Assembly: GCA_000403295.2 (NCBI GenBank)
Contig: KE159609.1
Span: 128,142-192,141 of the forward strand
Direction of reading: 5' to 3'
From: Lachnospiraceae bacterium M18-1
GTDB taxonomy: Bacteria > Bacillota > Clostridia > Lachnospirales > Lachnospiraceae
DNA: 64,000 bases
The position numbers and the translations under genes were made by a program. Positions 44,256 to 52,246 of this stretch are shown in pieces; the stretch's first letter is position 1; the number at the start of each line of letters is the position of its first letter. The notes under the pieces were generated by a model. That model was not told the origin of the DNA, searched no databases, and saw only the letters and a program-made list of their open reading frames with translations.

Positions 44256-45242
44256 ATGAATCGAGAGGATTTCTATAAACTGATAAAAGAAGAACAACCT
44301 AACATTTGTCAGATTGTCGCATATAAAAACAACGATAAAGTATATTCTGACTGTTGGAATGATTATAAAGCAGACGATTGCACTCATATAATGTCAGCCA
44401 CAAAAAGTATATTTTCTTTACTGATAGGAATTGCCTTGGACAAGGGACAAATAAGAAGCGTTGATGATAAGGTGCTGGATTATTTTCCCGACTATAAAGT
44501 GAAAAGATGTGAAAAAACAATCTATGATGTAACAATTAAACATTTATTAACAATGAGAGCGCCCTATAAGTGCAAGGGCGACCCTTGGTCTAAGGTCTGT
44601 TCAAGTGATAATTGGACATTTTCATCTCTTGATTTTTTGGGTGGAAGAAAAGGCTTAACAGATGAATTTAACTATCAAACGGTCTGTCTCCATATACTCT
44701 CAGGAATTTTATATAACGCAACAAATATGAAAACCGTGGATTATGCCAATACATATCTATTTGAACCATTAGGCATTAAAAGCCATATAAACTATCTGGC
44801 AGAAACAGCAGAAGAACATAAACAATTTACAATCGGAAAGCTGCCTAAAGGTAACATCTGGTTTTGTGATACTGATGGATTAGGGACACCGGGATATGGA
44901 CTCTGCATGTCGGCAGATGACATGGCTAAAATAGGGTTATTATGCCTGAATAAAGGCATTTATGATAATAATCAAATAATATCTTCAAGGTGGATAGAAG
45001 AAATGACAAGCCCCAGAGCTGTTGAGAATAATCACTTTAGAGGAATGAAATACGGCTATTTGTGGTGGATAATTGACCATGAAAATAATATATATGCTGC
45101 TATTGGAAACAGCGGCAACGTCATTTACGTTAACTCGGAAAAGAATGTCGTAGTATCGGTGGCATCATATTTCAAGCCAACTATATTTGATAGGATTGAT
45201 TTTGTTCAGAAACATATTGAACCGTTTATATGTGAACAATAA
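44256..45242 (+). CDS. Serine beta-lactamase-fold hydrolase
   Basis: This 328-residue protein has the class C/PBP4*-like pattern: Ser47-x-x-Lys50 in SATKS, a Tyr-containing second motif in FNYQTVC and GNSG near the C-terminus. It has no signal peptide, so it is probably cytoplasmic and more likely an esterase or peptidase than a beta-lactamase. The ATG at 44256 follows AAAGGAG; an earlier in-frame TTG is not supported. Confidence 0.75.
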   Translation: MNREDFYKLIKEEQPNICQIVAYKNNDKVYSDCWNDYKADDCTHIMSATKSIFSLLIGIALDKGQIRSVDDKVLDYFPDYKVKRCEKTIYDVTIKHLLTMRAPYKCKGDPWSKVCSSDNWTFSSLDFLGGRKGLTDEFNYQTVCLHILSGILYNATNMKTVDYANTYLFEPLGIKSHINYLAETAEEHKQFTIGKLPKGNIWFCDTDGLGTPGYGLCMSADDMAKIGLLCLNKGIYDNNQIISSRWIEEMTSPRAVENNHFRGMKYGYLWWIIDHENNIYAAIGNSGNVIYVNSEKNVVVSVASYFKPTIFDRIDFVQKHIEPFICEQ

Positions 45243-45308
45243 ATCTCAGTTTATCGAGAAGATTGTTGTATAAATCAATTCCTATTTGTCGGTGAGTAAC
45301 GCAACAGA

Positions 45309-45368
45309 AATCTGGACGAGCATCTTATAGGGGTTGGTGGGGATTTAGAAAAGCTGCTGTCTAGCTGA
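45309..45368 (+). pseudogene. C-terminal remnant of a VOC gene
   Basis: The reading NLDEHLIGVGGDLEKLLSS followed by TGA parallels LDEHLIEVGEDMK of the VOC protein at 42226-42690, at both DNA and protein level. No upstream part remains. It shows that a second VOC cassette was once here. Confidence 0.55.
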
Positions 45369-45467
45369 CCGGGAAAGAAAGTCAGAAGTTGTGGGACTTG
45401 AAAATTTTAAGTTGCTTTTATGCGTTCTTGGTGGAAAAGGTGTATTTCAAATTGAAAGGATGGTCGG

Positions 45468-46079
45468 GTGCTAATGAAAGAAATCATCAACTTCATTGAA
45501 GCGAATGTGGATGGCAAAACGCTGTTTACAAAGGAATTAGTTTACGAACTTGAAAATGGTTCGTTGCAGGGCGTTTACTCAGATCAAATATCTTTCTCTA
45601 ATCTAAAATATTCTCAGAGCGGATTTCAGTTGGATATGTTTATTGTATCTAATGAGAAGATATGGCTCATGGGAAAGGATGGAGAACGGGAAAAATTGCG
45701 AAAAGATTTCAGTGGTGTATCCCTGTTCCGATTTGAACTGGCGGAGCGAAAAAGCACGAATAGTTTGACTGGCTGTTTTCGTTTCATTTCAGCCTCAGGG
45801 AAAAATGTGGCAGCAGAGGCTATCGTAAGTGGAATTTATGATGTGCGTCTTGAAAATGATGTGCTGAAGTTATCGGAAGATCAGGTCTTGTATCGGGATC
45901 AGCCGATACAAGAAGGGAATTTTAAGCCCGTTGCATTTCAATCGGAACATCGTTTTTATGTTAAAGCTAATAAGCTACACTATGAATACAACGGCAAGTG
46001 TTTTGATGTGGACGCAAAAACCATGCGGCGTAACGATAGCTCCGATACCTTTCCTCCGTTCATTTCAATCGAAAAGTAA
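45468..46079 (+). CDS. Hypothetical protein
   Basis: This 203-residue, mostly beta-strand soluble protein is not recognised. A GTG start at 45468 is about 10 bases after AAAGGA; the ATG at 45474 is the alternative. It has no membrane or Cys features. Same direction as the cargo genes around it. Confidence 0.5.
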   Translation: MLMKEIINFIEANVDGKTLFTKELVYELENGSLQGVYSDQISFSNLKYSQSGFQLDMFIVSNEKIWLMGKDGEREKLRKDFSGVSLFRFELAERKSTNSLTGCFRFISASGKNVAAEAIVSGIYDVRLENDVLKLSEDQVLYRDQPIQEGNFKPVAFQSEHRFYVKANKLHYEYNGKCFDVDAKTMRRNDSSDTFPPFISIEK

Positions 46080-46219
46080 GAAATGACGAATCGGTTTGGC
46101 AGGAGTGCAGAGATGTTGATTGTTTTGAGTATATAAATGTTCTAAAAGATATGCGAAATGTGTCACAATAGAAGATGCTTTGGAAATGCTAATAGATAAA
46201 TAGTAAAGGGAAGTTCTTG

Positions 46220-46570
46220 ATGATAAATAAAGAAATGATAGCCTTTTGCGGTACATATTGCGGAGTGTGTGAATAGAAAGACAAAATCGGGTGTAAGGGC
46301 TGTAAGGCCAATAGAGGAATTATGTTTTGGGGTAAGTGCGATAAAGCGATATGCTGTATTGAAAAGGAGCTTGAACACTGTGGGGAATGCTCAGATATGC
46401 CCTGCCAAAAGCTCAGAGACCTGTTTGATGATCCAGAGCATGGTGATCACGGAGCAAGACTTCGCAACCTGAAAAATTGGAAAGATGGCATCTGTACCTA
46501 TGAAAAATTAGGCAATACAGCGCAGGAGAAGGCAAAAAATTTGAAAGCGATTGATAACACCAATGACTAG
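46220..46570 (+). pseudogene. DUF3795 gene interrupted by an in-frame TAG
   Basis: From ATG at 46220 the product starts MINKEMIAFCGTYCGVCE, then TAG (46274-46276), then continues in the same frame through Cys-rich KDKIGCKGCKANRG and CGECSDMPC to a stop at 46570. This is a typical DUF3795 protein except for the single stop, so it looks like a recent nonsense mutation. An internal restart at 46322 would drop the first Cys cluster. Confidence 0.7.
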
Positions 46571-46718
46571 AAAAGAAAGATAAGATTATTTCAATGGATA
46601 AGTATTAGGGCGATGACGGTACAGTTCCACGGTGGAAATTGGTAAAAGTGATTGGAACAATCATACACTGATTTTTGGGTTAATAATTAAAATTTGTGAA
46701 TTTGTGAGAGTATATACT

Positions 46719-47255
46719 ATGTTCAATGATGGAAGAAGTAAAAAGGTTGTTTTTGTTGCACATTGCTTTTTAAATCAAAATTCCATTTCAGATGGAACGG
46801 CGATTTATCCGGCAGCAAATAAAGATGTTGTTGATTTTTTCTTAAATGCAGATATTGGTATTGTCCAAATGCCCTGTCCGGAGTTTTGCTGTTTAGGACT
46901 TGATAGGGGAAATATTCATGGCGCTGATAGCCCGGTAGTGGTAGAGAATACACGCATACGTTCAGCAATGCAAAATGACGAATCGAATTTGAAACTAACA
47001 AGACTGGCTGATTATGTAGTACAACATATCATGGAATATAAAAAATATGGATTTGAAGTTATCGGTATTATTGGGGCAAATCGTTCTCCAAATTGTGGTG
47101 TCGAAACAACTTCGGACAATGATGCAGAAATCAATGGTATGGGATTGTTTATAGATAAAATATTTCGCCGGCTTTTGCGAGAAAACATATCTATTCCCAT
47201 GATAGGCATAAAGGGAACGGACAATATACAAGAAAAACTTCAGCAGTTAATATGA
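46719..47255 (+). CDS. DUF523/TudS-like protein
   Basis: This 178-residue protein begins MFNDGRSKKVVFVAHCFLNQNS. It contains MPCPEFCCLGL and GANRSPNCGVETT, which resemble the three-Cys pattern of the DUF523/2-thiouracil desulfurase family. The iron-sulphur role is inferred from the Cys spacing. The ATG at 46719 is chosen; an in-frame start at 46632 adds 29 residues without family resemblance. Confidence 0.5.
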   Translation: MFNDGRSKKVVFVAHCFLNQNSISDGTAIYPAANKDVVDFFLNADIGIVQMPCPEFCCLGLDRGNIHGADSPVVVENTRIRSAMQNDESNLKLTRLADYVVQHIMEYKKYGFEVIGIIGANRSPNCGVETTSDNDAEINGMGLFIDKIFRRLLRENISIPMIGIKGTDNIQEKLQQLI

Positions 47256-47340
47256 GTGAGAGCCGAACCAAACAGCGGTTGCTACCGTGAATATCAAAAA
47301 ATATGATTGATAGTTTCAGAATTGGAAAAGGAGGAGTTGC

Positions 47341-47832
47341 ATGGATAAAAAAGAAACGGCAACAAAAGAAGACTTGATGGCAGTCGTTAGCCTGTTTGAA
47401 AATATGGGAATACTATATTGGGTGGACGGTGGCTGGGGCGTTGATCTATTGGCGGGTAAACAGACAAGGGATCATAGAGATATTGATATCAACTTTGACG
47501 CTCAATATACAGAAAGGCTATTAGATATACTTTCGGAGCATGGTTATAAAGTAGAGACGGATTGGAAACCTGTTAGAATAGAGTTATATAGCGATGAATA
47601 CGGTTATTTGGACATCCATCCATTTGTTTTGAATGATGACGGGACGTCAAAACAAGCCGATTTGGAAGGCGGCTGGTACGAGTTTGAGAAGGACTATTTT
47701 GGTAGTGCTGTTTTTGAGGGTAGAACAATTCCCTGTATATCTTTGAAAGGACAAAAAATTTTTCACTCGGGTTATGAGCTAAGGGATAAGGACAAGCATG
47801 ATCTTTCTGTCCTTGAAAGTATATCAGAATAA
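47341..47832 (+). CDS. Lincosamide nucleotidyltransferase-like protein (Lnu(A)/Lnu(C) type)
   Basis: This 163-residue protein has the nucleotidyltransferase pattern of the small Lnu enzymes. The key block is YWVDGGWGVDLLAGKQ, then HRDIDINFD with the catalytic Asp pair, YGYLDIHPF, and IPCISLKGQKIFHSGYEL. Length and layout match Lnu(A) and Lnu(C), which adenylylate lincomycin and clindamycin. GGAGG precedes the ATG. The exact subclass and whether it acts on lincosamides cannot be settled by eye. Confidence 0.8.
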   Translation: MDKKETATKEDLMAVVSLFENMGILYWVDGGWGVDLLAGKQTRDHRDIDINFDAQYTERLLDILSEHGYKVETDWKPVRIELYSDEYGYLDIHPFVLNDDGTSKQADLEGGWYEFEKDYFGSAVFEGRTIPCISLKGQKIFHSGYELRDKDKHDLSVLESISE

Positions 47833-47838
47833 GGCGAA

Positions 47839-48399
47839 ATGGTGATTTGCATGGAGGAAGCAACGAGATATATTGCGCTTTTGCGCGGTGTTAATATAAG
47901 TGGAAAAAATAAAGTTCCGATGGCTGAACTGAAGAAAATTTTTGAGGAGCTTGGGTTCGGAGCGGTTAAGACCTATCTGAACAGTGGCAATGTGATTTTT
48001 TCAAGTGATGAAGAGAATATAGGGAGCCTTACAGACCGGATTGAAACAACGATAAAAAAGTGGTTTGGTCTGGATATTCCGATTTTCGTTATATCAAAAG
48101 AGGATCTCGAAGATATTTTGCAACATGCGCCGGCTTGGTGGGGCGATGAAAATAAAGAAATCTATGATAATCTGATTTTTATTATGCCTCCAGCTACATT
48201 TGCTGAAGTATGGGGTAAGATTGGAGAACCCAGGGAAGGATTAGAAAAGATTAAGAATTATAAGGCAGCGGTATTCTGGTCTTTCAGCCGAAAGGATTAT
48301 CAAAAAACAAACTGGTGGCCAAAGACGGCAAGTGCGAACATCAGCGGCAAACTGACAATCAGAACGGCAAACACTGTCAGGAAGATTGCCGGAATGTAG
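47839..48399 (+). CDS. DUF1697 family protein
   Basis: This 186-residue protein has the DUF1697 start pattern (RYIALLRGVNISGKNKVPMAELKKIFEELGF, then TYLNSGNVIFSS). Its function is unknown. ATG codons at 47839 and 47851 are both possible; the first is given. It ends the cargo array, just before the first copy of the 174-base direct repeat. Confidence 0.75.
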   Translation: MVICMEEATRYIALLRGVNISGKNKVPMAELKKIFEELGFGAVKTYLNSGNVIFSSDEENIGSLTDRIETTIKKWFGLDIPIFVISKEDLEDILQHAPAWWGDENKEIYDNLIFIMPPATFAEVWGKIGEPREGLEKIKNYKAAVFWSFSRKDYQKTNWWPKTASANISGKLTIRTANTVRKIAGM

Positions 48400-48406
48400 T
48401 TGTTTC

Positions 48407-48580
48407 TCAAATTCCGGTTTGAGGGGTGAAAAATATGCAGAACAACGAATTACTGAATCATTTGGATAAGCTACATACGACCGAATTGGGTGTAGAAAGA
48501 ATCAAGAGAAACCTTGCTTTGGATACCGATCATGTTGTTGATTGGTGCAGAAATATGATACCTTCTGTTGAAGCATCCAT
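48407..48580. repeat. 174-base direct repeat, left copy
   Basis: This stretch matches 55394-55567 in the same orientation with three mismatches by eye. It begins at TCAAATTCCGGTTTGAGG and ends at GAAGCATCCAT, after which the copies diverge completely. It covers the ribosome site and first half of a DUF3781 gene. Confidence 0.9.
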
Positions 48581-48593
48581 GTGGAGACGGTAG
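48435..48593 (+). pseudogene. Truncated DUF3781 gene
   Basis: The 52-codon frame starts MQNNELLNHLDKLHTTELGV like the intact gene at 55422. It loses the second half at the repeat boundary (ending in SMWRR and TAG). The following bases also read, in another frame, as a short tail GDGSFDVKGGK plus stop (48583-48618), which may be the end of a different lost gene. Confidence 0.75.
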
Positions 48594-48649
48594 TTTTGAT
48601 GTCAAGGGCGGAAAATAAAAGTATAAAAAGTGTAGAAAACAAGGGGTTT

Positions 48650-48697
48650 CCGGGAGTTGGGAATTGCCGATGGGTAGTTCCGGCTCCCGGATTTTTT
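48650..48697 (+). terminator. Rho-independent terminator
   Basis: CCGGGAG (48650-48656) pairs with CTCCCGG (48684-48690), followed by six T residues. The left arm is part of GGGTTTCCGG, which also occurs just after lysS at about 11086. Confidence 0.7.
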
Positions 48698-48881
48698 ACG
48701 CTTCATAGTTCTGTGGGAACTGGTCTATGGCGAAAATTGGCGTAGGGTTGAGTTGACAGGTTGGATATGGGGTAGGTTGTGGGGATAGGATTGTTATAGG
48801 TAGGTTGAGGAAACAAGATGGACAATATAAGGCAACACTATAATAAAAAAACAAAAACTGCAGGACCCATTCTATGGTATA

Positions 48882-48980
48882 GAAGCAAAAAAGCTGCTGA
48901 AAGCTGGCGAAGCTTTATTAGATATCACCTATCAGCTTGGCTTTAGTAGCCAAAGTCATTTTACCAATTTTTTGTATAGA
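48882..48980 (+). pseudogene. AraC-regulator remnant
   Basis: EAKKLLKAGEALLDITYQLG, continuing FSSQSHFTNF, matches the second helix-turn-helix of the AraC protein at 56667-57482 (EAKKMLKAGEDLSNITYQLG), at lower DNA identity than the 174-base repeat. Start and end are missing. Confidence 0.75.
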
Positions 48981-48989
48981 AAATTAGAC

Positions 48990-49050
48990 TTGACAAGCGA
49001 CCGATGGTCGCTATATAATGAAAGCCAAACAAGAAACGATCGATGGTCGC
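48990..49050 (+). promoter_or_regulatory. Promoter with twin TetR operators
   Basis: TTGACA (48990-48995) and TATAAT (49014-49019) are both perfect, with an 18-base spacer. The palindrome GCGACCGATGGTCGC (48997-49011) fills that spacer. A second, slightly weaker copy, ACGATCGATGGTCGC, lies at 49036-49050, 39 bases downstream and just before the ribosome site. This is a textbook layout for repression by the TetR protein encoded next. Confidence 0.85.
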
Positions 49051-49070
49051 TATAAGGAGGCACCATAAAT

Positions 49071-49682
49071 ATGCCAAAAGGAATTATGCTTACACCAGAA
49101 CAACAAGAAGAGCGCCGAGAAGAAATAATCAGTGTTGCTTTGCAGCTCATAGAGAAAAATGGATTCCAAAAAACATCAATGAGGGAAATTGCGATTTTAG
49201 CAAACATGGGAAAGTCCAGTCTGTATGATTTTTTCAAAACGAAAGACGAGATTGTTGTATATGCAGTTGAGAAAGAAATAGAAGAAACAATTAAAAAGGT
49301 TCATAGGATTATTGCCGATGAATCCTCGCCGGAACAGTGTCTTAGAAAAATCATGCTGAATCATCTTGGAGTACCAAAGCAGTATCGAACGGTGCTGATG
49401 TGGTTAAATACAGAATCTGACTATTTAGAAGAAGATTATCGAAAGCGGCTGAAAACTGCGCGTTACACATATCAGGATATTATAAAATCTGTAATTGAAA
49501 ATGGAGTGGAATCAGGCGTCTTCCGTAAGACGGATGCCGATTTAGTGGCGCGTTTGTTAATTAACTCCATTATATCAATCATTTACACATCCCGACCATC
49601 AGCCAGTCCGGAGAAAATGCTTGATGAAACAATGGATATATTTCTACACGGAATTATGAAAGATGGAGGTGAATTATTATGA
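49071..49682 (+). CDS. TetR-family repressor
   Basis: This 203-residue protein has the N-terminal TetR helix-turn-helix (ISVALQLIEKNGFQKTSMREIAILANMGKSSLYDFFKTKDEIV) and a helical ligand-binding C-terminus. AAGGAGG lies 11 bases before the ATG, with two palindromic operators further upstream. It overlaps the next gene by four bases, so repressor, kinase-like enzyme and exporter form one operon. The inducer is probably a substrate of that pair (inference). Confidence 0.9.
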   Translation: MPKGIMLTPEQQEERREEIISVALQLIEKNGFQKTSMREIAILANMGKSSLYDFFKTKDEIVVYAVEKEIEETIKKVHRIIADESSPEQCLRKIMLNHLGVPKQYRTVLMWLNTESDYLEEDYRKRLKTARYTYQDIIKSVIENGVESGVFRKTDADLVARLLINSIISIIYTSRPSASPEKMLDETMDIFLHGIMKDGGELL

Positions 49683-52246
49683 TTTATTATACTCTACCCT
49701 TGTTGCATAAACAGGCAACCCTTGAAATGGTCGGCGGAAAAGGTATGTCTTTATCAAAACTTTTGACAGCGGGTATCCCTGTGCCGGAGGGCTTTCATGT
49801 TACGACTGCTTCATACAAGATTTTTGTTGAAAAGAACCATATTCAGCCTCATATTAATAAGTTGCTGGACGGTATTGACTCTAACAATACCAGCCAGCTT
49901 GAAAATGTATCTACGCAGATAGGGATGCTTTTCCATAATGGAGAAATGCCGCAGGAAGTATCAGATGCAATTAAAACCGCATATGCCGGATTGGGAAATA
50001 TAGCAGTGGCTGTCCGTTCCTCTGCAACCGCCGAGGATTTGCCCGACGCTTCTTTTGCAGGCCAGCAGGAAACCTATCTTAACATACAAGGTGAGAATGA
50101 AGTTCTTGACGCTGTAAAGAGGTGCTGGGTTTCCCTATGGACAGCTCGCGCTATTGCTTACCGCGTGAAGAATGGTATAAAGCAGGAAATTGTTGCACTT
50201 GCTGTTGTAGTACAAAAGCTTGCGTTTTCCGATGCGTCCGGCGTTATGTTTACGCTAAACCCTATCAATGGCAGACGTAGCGAAATGATTGTTAACGCCG
50301 CGTGGGGACTTGGCGAATCGGTGGTTTCTAGCTTAGTCACCCCTGATACAATCGTTGTAGATAAAAATGCTGAACGAATTGTATCGTATGAAGCAGCAAA
50401 CAAAGAGATTATGACAGTCCGCACCTCAGATGGAACAGAAGAAATCCCAACTCCTAAACAGTTGAGGAAAAAACATGCTCTTACTCGCAATCAAGTTATG
50501 CGATTGACACAGCTTGGGAAAAAAATTGAGAAGTATTATGAAATGCCTATGGATGTAGAGTGGGCACTGGAAAAAGATAAGTTGTATATTGTTCAGGCCC
50601 GTCCCATTACTGTCCTGCCGCCAGAATGGACGTTACCGGAAAAGGATGTTATATATACAAAAGGCAGTCTGGCGGAACACTTGCCAAATCCTGTTACGCC
50701 CTTATTCGCCACACTTGGACTTGAAATAGTCAACCGCGCCTCGGCGCTTTTATGGATAGATATGTTTGGTAAAAGTGCGAAAAAGTTACTGCCAGAAAAC
50801 GGAGCATATACGATAATTAACGGATATGTTTATCTTTCCGCTAATTCAAAGCCTCTTTTGATTGCTGTCAAATCCCTTTCACCCCGATCTTTACGCCGTG
50901 CGCTCACGAACAGTGTTGCACGCTGGGAAACAGCACGAAAAGAATTTGAGGATGTGATTAAACAATGGGAAGAAAAGCCCATGCATATGCTGAATGCTCA
51001 TCAAATAATGGAGGGGATTCAGACTGTGTTTTATGGAGCGTGTATTTATTTCACGAGGATTCAGCTTACATTGCCAGCCGCCTCTATCAGCGAAACATTA
51101 TTTACAAAATTTTTTCAGGGAGCGGCCCGCCGTGCTGGTATAACAGACACTTCCGTTCTCTTGCTTGGGTTTGATACGATTGCGTTGCAATCGGAAAAGA
51201 ACCTGTGGGATCTTTCGGAATGGGCAAAGCAAAATAACACTTTAGGCTTCTATCTGAAAAGCAATCCTGCAACAAAGATAGCAGAAGATTTCAAGTCCTC
51301 CATTTTGCCTGCGGAAGTTTCGCAGGAGGTGTGGATAGAGTGGAAAAGCCGAATTAATGCCTATTTCAAAGAGTTTGGCTGTACTGCTTATGAATTTGAT
51401 TTTGCATATGCCACACCACAGGAGATACTTACGCCAACCTTTGAATCCATAAAAGCATTTTTGGAGGAGAAAGGGGAAAATCCGTATTCGCGCCAAATCG
51501 CATTTGAAAAGCGCAGGAAACAAGCCGAAAACGAGATTTTGCAACAGATAGGCGGTCACCGTAAAAAGCTGTTTTTGAAGCTGCTCCATTGGGCACAAAA
51601 TACTGCCCCCATGCGTGAAAACGCTATTTATTTGATGGGGATGGGGCACCCGCTGATTCGCCGTATGTTACAAGAAATTTCTGAACGTCTCTTAACTGGC
51701 GGAGCTATTTCACATCTGGACGATATTTACTGGCTCACAAAAACAGAATTGGAAACGCTCATAACACAGCTTGATAAAAATATACCCCTATCTGATCTGA
51801 GTGAGGCAATCCCTGCTCGACAAGCGGAGCATGATACATTCCGAGGTTATGTGTCGCCTTCCCAGTTGCCGGAAAAAAACAAAAAAGCCGTATCACATGC
51901 AACTCAAATACAGAAAGATGGGAAAATAGTATTGACGGGCATAGGAACCAGCGCAGGCGTTGTTACGGCTCCCGCCTGTGTACTGAACAGCCCGGCAGAT
52001 TTTGAGAAATTCCAGCCGGGAAGTATCTTGATCGCCGTTACCACAACTCCTGCATGGACGCAGTTGTTTGCCTCCGCAAGTGCGATTGTAACAGACATTG
52101 GCGGCCCTCTTAGCCATTCAAGCATTGTTGCCCGTGAATATGGTATCCCCGCTGTCATGGCGACACACACAGCCACGAGAAGTATTAAAAATGGACAAAT
52201 GATAACGGTGGACGGCTCGGAGGGGACGGTGACGATTGATGAATAA
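49679..52246 (+). CDS. PEP-synthase-like phosphotransferase related to rifampicin phosphotransferase
   Basis: This 855-residue three-domain enzyme has an N-terminal ATP-grasp domain (about 1-320; MVGGKGMSLSKL, VAVRSSATAEDLPDASFAGQ). A divergent central domain (about 325-755) follows. The C-terminal swivelling His domain has catalytic His813 in TDIGGPLSHSSIVAREYGIP. Size and His position parallel the rifampicin phosphotransferase RPH (867 residues, His825). The central domain, which sets substrate choice, is not clearly RPH, so the substrate may be another compound. It does not look like a housekeeping PEP synthase because of length and context (TetR before, MFS exporter after). Confidence 0.8.
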   Translation: MIYYTLPLLHKQATLEMVGGKGMSLSKLLTAGIPVPEGFHVTTASYKIFVEKNHIQPHINKLLDGIDSNNTSQLENVSTQIGMLFHNGEMPQEVSDAIKTAYAGLGNIAVAVRSSATAEDLPDASFAGQQETYLNIQGENEVLDAVKRCWVSLWTARAIAYRVKNGIKQEIVALAVVVQKLAFSDASGVMFTLNPINGRRSEMIVNAAWGLGESVVSSLVTPDTIVVDKNAERIVSYEAANKEIMTVRTSDGTEEIPTPKQLRKKHALTRNQVMRLTQLGKKIEKYYEMPMDVEWALEKDKLYIVQARPITVLPPEWTLPEKDVIYTKGSLAEHLPNPVTPLFATLGLEIVNRASALLWIDMFGKSAKKLLPENGAYTIINGYVYLSANSKPLLIAVKSLSPRSLRRALTNSVARWETARKEFEDVIKQWEEKPMHMLNAHQIMEGIQTVFYGACIYFTRIQLTLPAASISETLFTKFFQGAARRAGITDTSVLLLGFDTIALQSEKNLWDLSEWAKQNNTLGFYLKSNPATKIAEDFKSSILPAEVSQEVWIEWKSRINAYFKEFGCTAYEFDFAYATPQEILTPTFESIKAFLEEKGENPYSRQIAFEKRRKQAENEILQQIGGHRKKLFLKLLHWAQNTAPMRENAIYLMGMGHPLIRRMLQEISERLLTGGAISHLDDIYWLTKTELETLITQLDKNIPLSDLSEAIPARQAEHDTFRGYVSPSQLPEKNKKAVSHATQIQKDGKIVLTGIGTSAGVVTAPACVLNSPADFEKFQPGSILIAVTTTPAWTQLFASASAIVTDIGGPLSHSSIVAREYGIPAVMATHTATRSIKNGQMITVDGSEGTVTIDE

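Noticed and set aside
44256..45242. Beta-lactam resistance gene
   Set aside because: The fold is beta-lactamase-like, but there is no signal peptide and the second motif is not that of known resistance enzymes; a general serine hydrolase is safer.
37363..48399. Integron-type cassette array
   Set aside because: Genes are cassette-like in size and direction, but no attC-like imperfect palindromes or integron integrase were seen.
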